Assembly (NCBI RefSeq): GCF_005503445.1
Contig: NZ_SCOH01000001.1
Location: 124,001-188,000 of the forward strand
Length of the DNA stretch: 64,000 bases
Source of the DNA: Chitinivorax sp. B
Lineage (GTDB): Bacteria > Pseudomonadota > Gammaproteobacteria > Burkholderiales > SCOH01
Direction of reading: 5' to 3'
Part shown: positions 37,316-45,621 of the stretch, in pieces
Layout of the letters: every line of letters begins with the position of its first letter
Position numbering within the stretch: the stretch's first letter is position 1
The notes under the pieces: model-generated
The model's input: the letters and a program-made list of their open reading frames with translations, nothing else
Told to the model about the DNA's origin: nothing
Database searches by the model: none
Translations under genes and position numbers: made by a program

Positions 37316-38188
37316 TCAAAGCTTGGGGCCAAGTTTTGGGGACTTGATGGGTACTTTCTGGTCGGTTTGAGCAGGAAGCGGGTGGTCGGCTCTTCTCTGG
37401 GGTTTTGGGTCTGACGGACCTTGGGCAATCAAAGATTTGTCTGATCGTTGCTGGGGTTGTTTGTCGCCAATATTGGCTTGTAACGGCGCTTGTTGAGTAT
37501 CGGGCGTAGCATGTGGCGCATGTCCCGAACCTGTCAGTGTCTTCATTAATTTTCCGACCAAGTCTTGGTTGGCGCGGCTGGCACTTTGAATCATCTCTTT
37601 GCTTATATCGCTGACGGTTGGTTCTGCGTTACCACTCTTATGAAGCTTGCTGATCGCTTTTTCTTGTACTTGCTCGATCGATAGGCCCTTCTCTTTCATG
37701 AAGCTCGACAGCATCAACCCTACACCAGAGATTTTTGCGCGGGTTGCTTCCATTTCATGATTGCGTTGCAATGACGCGCCGACCGCGAGGGCCATATCAA
37801 CTTGATTGTGCTTATCTGTCCTGAGCTCTTCCACTAGGTTTGATAGCTGGGATTCAATACTATTGTTTTTTTTATCTTGTTCAATTGATTTTTGGATTTT
37901 CTCCAAATCTGTCGATGTAATTCCGGCATTTGCCATGGCCAGTTTATTTTCGTCAGAAATGGCTACTGAATCATTTGAGTAGGCTGATTGGATGATGCTT
38001 ATTGCATTGTCTACAATAGTTTTCATTTCCTCTTCAAGGGCTTTTGCGTTGTTCGGCATGTTTTCCAGCGGCTTTGCATAGTGTTCCTCACGAATTTTTG
38101 TGTCGTTGTATAAGTCGTAGGCTACTTTTGAGATACCAACAACGGCCGCAGTTGCAAGAATTTTCGCACTTACATTTGTGTTATCCAT
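37316..38188 (-). CDS. Unrecognised helical protein in the T4SS block
   Basis: A 290-residue protein with a short hydrophobic stretch near the start (ILATAAVVGIS), then highly charged helices likely to form coiled coils (ALEEEMKTIVDN, DLEKIQKSIEQDKK, QLSNLVEELR) to residue ~215. A Pro/Gln/Lys-rich disordered tail follows, ending KSPKLGPKL. I do not recognise a family. AGAGGA precedes the ATG. Composition is AT-rich relative to virD4 and virB genes. Possible roles are a T4SS accessory, a substrate chaperone or an effector; none is demonstrated. A gap of 164 bases without a gene separates it from the nitrilase-like gene. Confidence 0.65.
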   Translation of the reverse strand: MDNTNVSAKILATAAVVGISKVAYDLYNDTKIREEHYAKPLENMPNNAKALEEEMKTIVDNAISIIQSAYSNDSVAISDENKLAMANAGITSTDLEKIQKSIEQDKKNNSIESQLSNLVEELRTDKHNQVDMALAVGASLQRNHEMEATRAKISGVGLMLSSFMKEKGLSIEQVQEKAISKLHKSGNAEPTVSDISKEMIQSASRANQDLVGKLMKTLTGSGHAPHATPDTQQAPLQANIGDKQPQQRSDKSLIAQGPSDPKPQRRADHPLPAQTDQKVPIKSPKLGPKL

Positions 38189-38352
38189 AACATCCTCTTT
38201 CTTTGATTAAGTAAATGATGAAATCTACGCCTTTAATAAAAATGCATGATGCTGCTTAGGATGCATGGAGTTTAAAGCGTGAAATCATTCTTTATTTATT
38301 CGAGTTAGGTCGTGGTTACTGGTTTTGTTTTTGCCAAACGGGGCTGAGATGG

Positions 38353-39381
38353 TCAGGTAAATGGCTTGGCCAATCGTAATGACCGACCGTTTCGTGTGTT
38401 TTCCACTGCGTGGTTTGGGGTGGGTTTGGCAACATTGCACGTTGCTATTGCCAGTCCGGTATTGCCACCATTCAAGGGCAGGGTGGTTTTGTTGTTCCCA
38501 ATAAAATGGGAAGCCCCTGTGATGCGATCAGCAATGAAAACATGGCCCCCTTCGTGTACGTGATGATTCAGCGTTTTGAGCGCATTGGCCGGTATCAACT
38601 GAATATCAAAGTGCTTAATGCCCGATTTGTGTTCGCGCGGTTCATCGCCCAGGTTGATACGGCAGTTCAGGTCATGGGCTTCCAGATCCAGATGGGTGGC
38701 ATGACCGAATAGTGGTGATTTGTCGGTATGGGCCAGGGCCACATTGAAGGGAGAATCGCTCAGTGGGTCACGTGGTTTGTCGTGCAACGATGCCCTGCCG
38801 TCATGGAGTACCAGTGCGGCGTGCCGCAGGTGCGTATCGTCTTCCCACAGTAGCGTGCCAGCCACAATCACCATGCCCGGGAATCGGCCGGCCAGCATTT
38901 CCAGCTTGGCCTGCAGCGATACCTGGTCTTCCGAACTGAACGAGCTTTGAATGCTGTTTCCATCGAGGTTGACGGTTTGTCTGGCGAACAGGTATTCCGG
39001 GGCAACAAAGAATTGGGTCCCCTTGTTGGCAGCTTGCTCGACCTGTTTCTCCAATGCATCAAAGATCGGGCCAATTGACGTGGCGCTGGCTGATGCCGTT
39101 GGTGTATAGACCGCAACCACCGCCTTGCCCTGTGCTTGGCTTGCATCAGGCATATCGGCAACTTGGACGTGGGAGCTGATCTGCACATCAAAAGCCTGCT
39201 GCGGGTTGTTTTCCGCCAGTTTGATCAGTTCATCCGCCTTGATGGGTTTCCAGGTATTGCCGTCCCGGATCCGTACCGTTGCACCGTCAGCCTGCAGTTG
39301 TTTCAGCAGGGAATCAGACTTGATATTTTTGCTGGCCAGACGCCTGTTTTGATCTTGATCGTCAAATAGGTGGATGGGCAT
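38353..39381 (-). CDS. Nitrilase-like (carbon-nitrogen hydrolase) protein, candidate T4SS effector
   Basis: A 342-residue protein. The nitrilase catalytic triad appears in order and spacing: Glu129 in FFVAPEYLFA, Lys202 in LHDKPRD, Cys240 in HDLNCRINLGD, with FDIQLIPANA after it as in the family's C-terminal core strand. Spacings of 73 and 38 residues match known amidases. About 85 residues precede the domain and are unassigned. No signal peptide is present, and the tail is basic (NTRNGRSLRLAKPFT). AGGAAAG precedes the ATG. In this location it could be a delivered amidase or deamidase acting on host or rival small molecules or proteins; this is inference from context. Confidence 0.7.
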   Translation of the reverse strand: MPIHLFDDQDQNRRLASKNIKSDSLLKQLQADGATVRIRDGNTWKPIKADELIKLAENNPQQAFDVQISSHVQVADMPDASQAQGKAVVAVYTPTASASATSIGPIFDALEKQVEQAANKGTQFFVAPEYLFARQTVNLDGNSIQSSFSSEDQVSLQAKLEMLAGRFPGMVIVAGTLLWEDDTHLRHAALVLHDGRASLHDKPRDPLSDSPFNVALAHTDKSPLFGHATHLDLEAHDLNCRINLGDEPREHKSGIKHFDIQLIPANALKTLNHHVHEGGHVFIADRITGASHFIGNNKTTLPLNGGNTGLAIATCNVAKPTPNHAVENTRNGRSLRLAKPFT

Positions 39382-39442
39382 GCTTTACTTTCCTACAGGC
39401 AAATGGTTTTCGGGGGCAATGACAATTTCACACAGTGAAAGA

Positions 39443-42370
39443 CTAGAAGCCCCTGCTTTTAATCTGCTGATTATTGTTTGTTGGTTTTTTAACCGTTACC
39501 TGATGTTTTATCTCTGGCAAGGCTTCAAGTTGGGATAGGCGGACATAGCACATGTTCTTTTCTGGATCCCGCTGTTGTGCATTTTTTTCCAGAATGGCGA
39601 CTTGCTTGTCGTATTGAACTTCTTTGACCTTGTATCGACTAGCATCATCTGTGCCGCTTTTGAACTCTGGCAGTGCTCTTTCTGATCCGCTTACCTTGAT
39701 GGATTGGTCTCTGTCAGGTGCTTGCCTGAGTTTGTTGTCAAGTTCTTGGCTGACGGCATTCCACAATTTGGTGCTGCCTGTCATTTGGTAAAGCGTGCGT
39801 TGGTACAGTTCGGTATTACTTTTCTGGTCATTCAACGCATTGTTCCGACACCTGTCGAAGGTGTTGATCAGCTCTTGGCCATTGCCCCCCATGTTGTATC
39901 GAGCCGCAGGGTATAGTGCTTCAAACATGGAGTGATATTGGTTCTCGACCATGAATGCCGCATTGCTGAGGAACAGGTCTTTCTGTTCTTTGGGATTCAG
40001 GTTTGGTGCAATGGTTGGTAATGCAGTACAAATGTCGCGAGTCGTGCCTGAGATGCCGCCGGTAAAGGGCACATCCAAGTCCTTCATATATTGACTGGCG
40101 TTGCTCGCATTGGGGGAGAAATACAGATTGCTGCGGTTACGGTCGAATGGCAGTCCGTAAGCCTGTGCGGACTGATTTAACACGCCAATCGGGTCCAAGG
40201 TTTCCTGCCGGTTATTGACTGGTACCGTATCAGGCCTGGTTGGATCGATGGTGTCATGTGTCAGTGGCGTGGGGGGGGCTGTGTTCGCCGGGTTATTGTT
40301 GATTTCGTGTGCTGCTACGCGGAGACAATGAAAAAACAAGTTGCCACCCAGTCGCATTGATTTGTCATCTTTGCGATCGGCAAAGTTTTTCAACTCTTTC
40401 ATTAACGTTTCAGGTGTATGTAGCTCGCCGGTGCTTCTGGTGAGTGCAGCCAAGTCATTTTTGACCAGATGATTGCTCAGCATCCGTTCGATCAAAGGCG
40501 AGGTCCGGAGCGCTTTATCAATACCCAGTTCCAGCTTTTCGATATCGTTTTGTAGACTTCTTGATCGATTTGCCTGCCCCTCGCTGATGTCCATTCCACT
40601 GGCTTCTTTTTTTGCTATGGAGGCTTGGTTGGCTTCGAGATCGTTTGCCTTCGCAGTTTTTTGGGCTACCAACTCGGGTGCATTTTTGCCAAGCTCCTGT
40701 GTCATGTAAGACAGTAGCCCGCTGGTTACTGTCTTCATGTCCAACGTTTTGTCGCCCATCACCTGTCTGGCAATTTCACGTTCGACGGCGGATTTCACCT
40801 TGTTGTTGCCATAGATATCTTTCGTATCGACAGTCAGGTCATTGCGGGGTGCCAACAGGGCGCCGGGTGTCAGTCGATTGATATGTAGCAAGGTGCCCAG
40901 CCGACTCTTCAGATCGTCGGGCTCTGGGGTGGGGGCTGCAGGCGCTGGCTCAGGTGTACCCGGGGTAGGGTTCTGATCGGCAGGTGTGAAGTCGGAAATG
41001 CAGTCGTAAAAAATCTCGGGAGCGTGATCAATGGGCAGATAGTCTTCGCTGGGTGACCAAAGTGGCGCAGTATGAAACGATTGCTCGCTGGACTCTGAGT
41101 GAGTGGTATGAAGTGATTGTTCACTTGATTCAGAATGTTCGGAGCCGATAGAGGATCTGCGTCCGGTAAGGGAAATCCGATCGGACAAATCATCGCCATC
41201 CAGGGTGAAATTGAATTGGCGATCAACGCAATATTGTTCCAGTTCACCAAACAGCGAGCTTAGATTGTTGATCTTGGTCAGTTGATCCTGCGGCGTACTG
41301 AAACCCCAGGTGCCGTCATTGTTCCGTGTATGGAACATGGTGCTGTTGGGGTCGAGTAGATAGACGTTGGGACCATTTTCAGAAATGGGGATACCCAGTT
41401 CTTGCATGAACCGGTTGACGTCAATATGCTTGCCGTCGCCTTCATTGACTCGCGATCGTAAATTCGCCTTCAGTGAAATGGTGGCAAAGCTGCCGGGGAT
41501 TGCCTCTTTCTTCAGTAGCTCATTGAGCTGGCTGGCTTCTTTGCCATCCTTGGTCGTCGTGTCCAGTGCGAACTGGTTGGGAACCTTGACGTCGGAGTGG
41601 GCTAAACGAGGTTCGTTGCCTTCAAAACGTACTCCCCCTTCTACCGTTGCGTTGGGGAGGGCTTGATCAATGAATGTTCGGCTGACTTCAAATGTGCGGA
41701 TCATTGCGTGAGCAGCTTCGGGCTTGTCCGATCCGCGAACGTTTTCCAGTTGGTACTTTTGTAGCCACCCCAGTGCACGGTAAGGTGTCCCAATCCCCAT
41801 CCAGATTTGTTGCCCGCTGGTAACCAGACCTTGATTCTCGTCCAGTTTGAGATCTTTATAGGGCGAGCCACGCTCGGTCGGGCCAACGATGGCGGTGTAG
41901 ACACGAACCCGCTCTTCAGAATTGCCCAGATAGCTAAGCCGGATATTGGGCAGATTCAGTTCCGATTCAGTTTGGTCGACCGAATCTTTATGCCCTTGCT
42001 GAATGGTCGAAAGGGCTGTCAGTTCTCGTTGCAGCCCTTGAATCCATTTTTCCTGTGCGGCTCGTTTTTCTGGGTCTGAGGATCGTTGCTGGCTGAGCGC
42101 AGAGTGAAGCAGATCGCCGGTGCGATCAATACGGGCCTTAGGTGTCAAGCCGTCTGCCTCTTCAGCTTCCAAGGCGACAGCAGTTGCGATGTTGAGCGAC
42201 GAGTCCTGAATCTTGTTCAGGTGATGGATAACATGATGGGTGTATTCATCAAGCGATTGATCATCCGGTTGGTACCAAGGCGTTCTGCTATCCGTACTCG
42301 CAGCTTGTTTCTGCTCAATGACTTCCTTGAGCAGACCCTTCATTTCGTCAAAGTTGTATTGATTTGCCAT
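39443..42370 (-). CDS. Large two-part protein of unknown family, candidate T4SS effector
   Basis: A 975-residue cytosolic protein, largest of the block and directly after virB10. The first ~370 residues form one domain containing RVRVYTAIVGP, WMGIGTPYRALGWLQKY and MIRTFEV, loosely reminiscent of bacterial ADP-ribosyltransferase-like toxins; I rate that guess low. Residues ~400-435 hold two imperfect copies of HSESSEQSxHT, then a proline-rich linker (TPGTPEPAPAAPTPEPDD), then a helical second half of ~500 residues ending basic (KKPTNNNQQIKSRGF). The domain-linker-domain layout and lack of signal peptide fit a translocated toxin or effector. No database match can be claimed. Confidence 0.65.
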   Translation of the reverse strand: MANQYNFDEMKGLLKEVIEQKQAASTDSRTPWYQPDDQSLDEYTHHVIHHLNKIQDSSLNIATAVALEAEEADGLTPKARIDRTGDLLHSALSQQRSSDPEKRAAQEKWIQGLQRELTALSTIQQGHKDSVDQTESELNLPNIRLSYLGNSEERVRVYTAIVGPTERGSPYKDLKLDENQGLVTSGQQIWMGIGTPYRALGWLQKYQLENVRGSDKPEAAHAMIRTFEVSRTFIDQALPNATVEGGVRFEGNEPRLAHSDVKVPNQFALDTTTKDGKEASQLNELLKKEAIPGSFATISLKANLRSRVNEGDGKHIDVNRFMQELGIPISENGPNVYLLDPNSTMFHTRNNDGTWGFSTPQDQLTKINNLSSLFGELEQYCVDRQFNFTLDGDDLSDRISLTGRRSSIGSEHSESSEQSLHTTHSESSEQSFHTAPLWSPSEDYLPIDHAPEIFYDCISDFTPADQNPTPGTPEPAPAAPTPEPDDLKSRLGTLLHINRLTPGALLAPRNDLTVDTKDIYGNNKVKSAVEREIARQVMGDKTLDMKTVTSGLLSYMTQELGKNAPELVAQKTAKANDLEANQASIAKKEASGMDISEGQANRSRSLQNDIEKLELGIDKALRTSPLIERMLSNHLVKNDLAALTRSTGELHTPETLMKELKNFADRKDDKSMRLGGNLFFHCLRVAAHEINNNPANTAPPTPLTHDTIDPTRPDTVPVNNRQETLDPIGVLNQSAQAYGLPFDRNRSNLYFSPNASNASQYMKDLDVPFTGGISGTTRDICTALPTIAPNLNPKEQKDLFLSNAAFMVENQYHSMFEALYPAARYNMGGNGQELINTFDRCRNNALNDQKSNTELYQRTLYQMTGSTKLWNAVSQELDNKLRQAPDRDQSIKVSGSERALPEFKSGTDDASRYKVKEVQYDKQVAILEKNAQQRDPEKNMCYVRLSQLEALPEIKHQVTVKKPTNNNQQIKSRGF

Positions 42371-42435
42371 GATGTTCTCGCATGATCAATGCTGAACAGC
42401 CCACGTGCCGCTTCAAGGGGCACGTGGCTGCAGGT

Positions 42436-43653
42436 TCAAAAGTCGTATGTGCCAGGGAAGGTGATGTCTTTGTTCACCATCACATTCAACCGATAGCCCT
42501 TGCGAATTTCGATGGTCGGTTGCACGCGCATATTGCGCTTGGCCATCTCCATCCCCAGTTGCGCCATCTGCTGGCCCACGGCAGCGCCCATTACTTGCTG
42601 ATTGCTGGGTGCACGGTCGCTGTTGCGATCCTGTGCGGGTTGCGACAGCTGATAGGCGGCGGATAGCAGTGAGGTCAACAGGCCCCAGCCGAAGATGCGG
42701 CCATAATGGTTGTTGACGCGGTCTGCGAAGCCGGCTTTGCCTTCCTGATCGTGGCCAGCCATGCCGCCCAGTTCCAGTGTGTAGGCATTGGGGTAGATCA
42801 GCCGTTGCCAGGTAACCAACAGGCGTTCTTGACCGAACGAGATCTGCGAGTCGTAACGACCAAATAGCTTGGTACCTTGTGGGATCAGCAGGTGATTACC
42901 GGTGGCGGTGTCGTACACGTTTTGCGATACCTGGGCGATGATTTCACCGGGCAGGTCGGAGTTGAGTTCGCTGACCAGAATCGATGGAATCACCGTACCG
43001 GTCTTCAACTCGAACGGGCTGACAGGTGGTGTCAGTTGGCTGTTCAGGTAGCTGCTCTTGTGGGTTTGCTGTTTGAACGCCAGCTTTTGGGCTTGTCGAT
43101 TCAAATCCGGCTCGTCACCTGTTTCACCGTTGCCAGCCGCAGCCAAGCCACTGTTGAGCAGGCCGTTGGCAGCACGACCCAAGTTGCTGGCATTACCGCC
43201 ACCGCTATTGACGGCGGCCACCAAGCCACTCCCTTCACCTGCCGAGAATTTTGGCAGCGCGGTGTCGGCCAAGCGGGCATCGTCTTCTACTGTTTTGACC
43301 GGTGCGGGCGGTGATGCACTGGAAGTGGGTTCGGGTTTACTGGGCAAGGTTGGCGGCAGACTCGGTGGCGGTTCGCTTTGCTTGGGTTCCGCGACGATGT
43401 CAGGCACATCTTTGGTCAAGGTTTTGGCAGCATTCAGCGCAGGTTCCAGATTTTTCTTGGGTGCGTCTTCTTCCGCTGTCTTTTTGGGTTTCTCGCTGGA
43501 GACATTGGTCACGATGACACCCAGAATGGCTGCAACTACTACCGTGGCGGCAATCGCCGCTTTTTTGTTGAGGCGGGCGCTGGTCATGGGCGCACCACGA
43601 ATTTCCAGGCCATCTGGTGATTTGGGAGGCGTAACGGGTGCGTTGTCAGCCAT
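42436..43653 (-). CDS. virB10: VirB10/TrbI channel protein
   Basis: A 405-residue inner-membrane-anchored scaffold that spans the envelope and links to the outer-membrane ring. A cytosolic N-terminus, one membrane helix (AAIAATVVVAAILGVIVTN, residues ~32-50), a proline-rich periplasmic linker and the conserved C-terminal TrbI barrel domain are visible; the latter includes VYDTATGNHLLIPQGTKLFGRYDS and GVDxVNNHYG-like NNHYGRIFGWG. AAAGGAG precedes ATG 43653, inside the end of virB9, so the genes are coupled. Ends ITFPGTYDF. Confidence 0.95.
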   Translation of the reverse strand: MADNAPVTPPKSPDGLEIRGAPMTSARLNKKAAIAATVVVAAILGVIVTNVSSEKPKKTAEEDAPKKNLEPALNAAKTLTKDVPDIVAEPKQSEPPPSLPPTLPSKPEPTSSASPPAPVKTVEDDARLADTALPKFSAGEGSGLVAAVNSGGGNASNLGRAANGLLNSGLAAAGNGETGDEPDLNRQAQKLAFKQQTHKSSYLNSQLTPPVSPFELKTGTVIPSILVSELNSDLPGEIIAQVSQNVYDTATGNHLLIPQGTKLFGRYDSQISFGQERLLVTWQRLIYPNAYTLELGGMAGHDQEGKAGFADRVNNHYGRIFGWGLLTSLLSAAYQLSQPAQDRNSDRAPSNQQVMGAAVGQQMAQLGMEMAKRNMRVQPTIEIRKGYRLNVMVNKDITFPGTYDF

Positions 43654-43656
43654 GGT

Positions 43657-44841
43657 TTACTCCTTTGCATCCCAGCAAATACCCAGCCAACCACGTTTCT
43701 GACATTCGTCACGCGATACTTCGATACGCTGTTGATCTCCACCCACGCCAGAGATCAGGGCCAGTCGGTAGATGGTGCCATCCACCACGTACATATTGCC
43801 CTTCAGGCGGTAGTTGACCATTTGCTCTTCACCACTTGGTGAGATGCCAATCAATGCCGGGGCCTCCTGCTGGCGCATGTCTTCATTCATGGCGATGTAG
43901 GTGTGGTATCCATCATCCATCGCGCGCAGTGGTTTGAAGTAGGGGTTGCCCTTGACCACCTTGATCCGGTAGTTGAAGTTAAGGCGATTGACCGCTACGG
44001 TTGGCATATCACCCTTGCTGCTGGCAGTGCCGGTCGTACTCGCCTTGGATAGATCCTGCCAAGCTTGTTGATGGTCTTCCGGGTAATCGAACGCGACGCG
44101 GGATACATAGCGTTCCGCGCTGGATACCAGTCGGATGTGATAAGTGCGACGATCGGTCGGGATGATCAGATTGGTATCCAGGCCGGGTTCAGTCGGTTTG
44201 ATGATCAGGTGGGTGACTTTCTGGTCATCGCTGCCGGAAACGGCAGGGGCCACTTTCCAGCGCACGGCGTCACCGATATGTGGTGCACCTTGTACGCTCT
44301 CGCCTGCTTGCAATTCGATATCGCACACTCGCAATGGGGCGCAGACAATCGTGGGGGCAGATTCGCCAAAGGGAAACACGACGCGGCCACCCGCATCACG
44401 CACAGGCATGGCAAGACGGTTTTCGGCCCAGCTGTGAGATTCGGTCACAGCGCGTTGGGCGGGTTCGCCAATATTGACATTGGGTGAGATGACCAATTCA
44501 GGCTTGCGCTTCCTGACCTTGGGGGCCGGTTTGCTGACTGGGGCTGGTTGACAATCCGTACCCGTGCAGGCATCGCCATTCAAAGCGGGCACTTGCGGTT
44601 GAGCTTCCTGCTTGGCACCAGCAGCTGGTGCTGCTGTCGTGGCCAAGGCATTACTGGCGGATGGTGCTGACACGGGTGCAACAACCGGTGGGGCGGCGAG
44701 TTCTGGCGGAATATTGGGTACCTTGACTTCAACGGCGGGTACAGCTGGTTTGTTGGTATCGTTGCTTGCATTGGCTGTGCCGGCAGCCAACAAACACAGT
44801 GCCAGCGATAAGTTCTTTTTGTAATTCATTTTGTTATGCAT
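43657..44841 (-). CDS. virB9: VirB9/TrbG outer-membrane channel protein
   Basis: A 394-residue periplasmic/outer-membrane component. The signal peptide ends GTANA. A Pro/Ala-rich linker (residues ~30-100) precedes the conserved N-terminal VirB9 domain (LRVCDIELQAGE, GDAVRW) and the C-terminal beta-sandwich (YRIKVVKGNPYFKPLRAMDDGYHTYIAM, split by a short loop). The last residues CWDAKE contain one of two late cysteines. Start ATG 44841 or ATG 44829 (after AAGGG at a better distance) are both possible. It lies 19 bases after the virB8 stop. Confidence 0.94.
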   Translation of the reverse strand: MHNKMNYKKNLSLALCLLAAGTANASNDTNKPAVPAVEVKVPNIPPELAAPPVVAPVSAPSASNALATTAAPAAGAKQEAQPQVPALNGDACTGTDCQPAPVSKPAPKVRKRKPELVISPNVNIGEPAQRAVTESHSWAENRLAMPVRDAGGRVVFPFGESAPTIVCAPLRVCDIELQAGESVQGAPHIGDAVRWKVAPAVSGSDDQKVTHLIIKPTEPGLDTNLIIPTDRRTYHIRLVSSAERYVSRVAFDYPEDHQQAWQDLSKASTTGTASSKGDMPTVAVNRLNFNYRIKVVKGNPYFKPLRAMDDGYHTYIAMNEDMRQQEAPALIGISPSGEEQMVNYRLKGNMYVVDGTIYRLALISGVGGDQQRIEVSRDECQKRGWLGICWDAKE

Positions 44842-44860
44842 CCCTTGAAAACACGCGTTG

Positions 44861-45613
44861 CTATAGTTGTTGCGACCAGTTCAGGTCTGTGATGTACACC
44901 CCAAGCGGATTGATCAAAATCATTCGCTCATCGGTAGGTGGGGTGATGCCGACAATGATGGAAACTTTCATTCGCACATTGCTTTGCAGTTCACCCCGTA
45001 AATCGCGGGTCACTTCCTGCCACTCCACCTGCCAGGTCTGATCGGAAATGGGCAGGATGTTGGTGACGGCCACTGCAACGGTTTGATTGGCGGCCACGGT
45101 AAATGGGTTGTGCGCCTTGAAATGATCGTTGAGCTTGTTCAGGGCGACCGAGCCGCTGGGTAGCATCGAATAGACACGGTCAATCGCGCCTTTTTGTGCC
45201 ATGCGGTCAATGGTGACCGTACGCCAGTCAGCCACGAACCGGGCCAGATAGGCTTTTGTCACGCGGGGATCGACAGTGACCGGTTGATCGGCCCGAGCCA
45301 CGGCCGCCGCCTGGCCCAGTTTGTCGACCTCGACTACGTATGGGACGATTTTGTTCTGTGCGCCAATGTAAACCACGCCAACGACCGACGTGAGCGCGAT
45401 CAAGCCTGAAATGATGGCCATTGAACGCCAATGGTGTGCTTGCTGAACGTAATCGCCGTAACGTTCATTCCATTCGCGTCGAGCCTCGACATACGGGTTG
45501 AGCTGGCCTGGTGCTTTGCTGCCTGCCGGCAATTTGCCATTGCCACCGGTTCTTTCTGCCTCGGTTGGTTGCTTGCGCAGTGCCTGCAGTGGGTTGATGA
45601 GACGTTTCAACAT
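44861..45613 (-). CDS. virB8: VirB8/TrbF inner-membrane protein
   Basis: A 250-residue bitopic protein: cytosolic N-terminus of ~65 residues with NPYVEARREWNERYGDY, one membrane helix (~66-85) and a periplasmic NTF2-like domain with KIVPYVVEVDKLG and WQVEWQEVTRDLRGE. These are hallmark TrbF/VirB8 segments. It assembles the inner-membrane part of the channel. The AGGACACC ribosome site overlaps the virB6 stop region, 8 bases before the start. Length slightly above usual. Confidence 0.94.
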   Translation of the reverse strand: MLKRLINPLQALRKQPTEAERTGGNGKLPAGSKAPGQLNPYVEARREWNERYGDYVQQAHHWRSMAIISGLIALTSVVGVVYIGAQNKIVPYVVEVDKLGQAAAVARADQPVTVDPRVTKAYLARFVADWRTVTIDRMAQKGAIDRVYSMLPSGSVALNKLNDHFKAHNPFTVAANQTVAVAVTNILPISDQTWQVEWQEVTRDLRGELQSNVRMKVSIIVGITPPTDERMILINPLGVYITDLNWSQQL

Positions 45614-45621
45614 GAGGTGTC

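Noticed and set aside
43058-43702. Plus-strand open frame (214 codons) opposite virB10
   Set aside because: Runs against conserved VirB10 sequence and is rich in Ser/Ala/Pro by codon mirroring.
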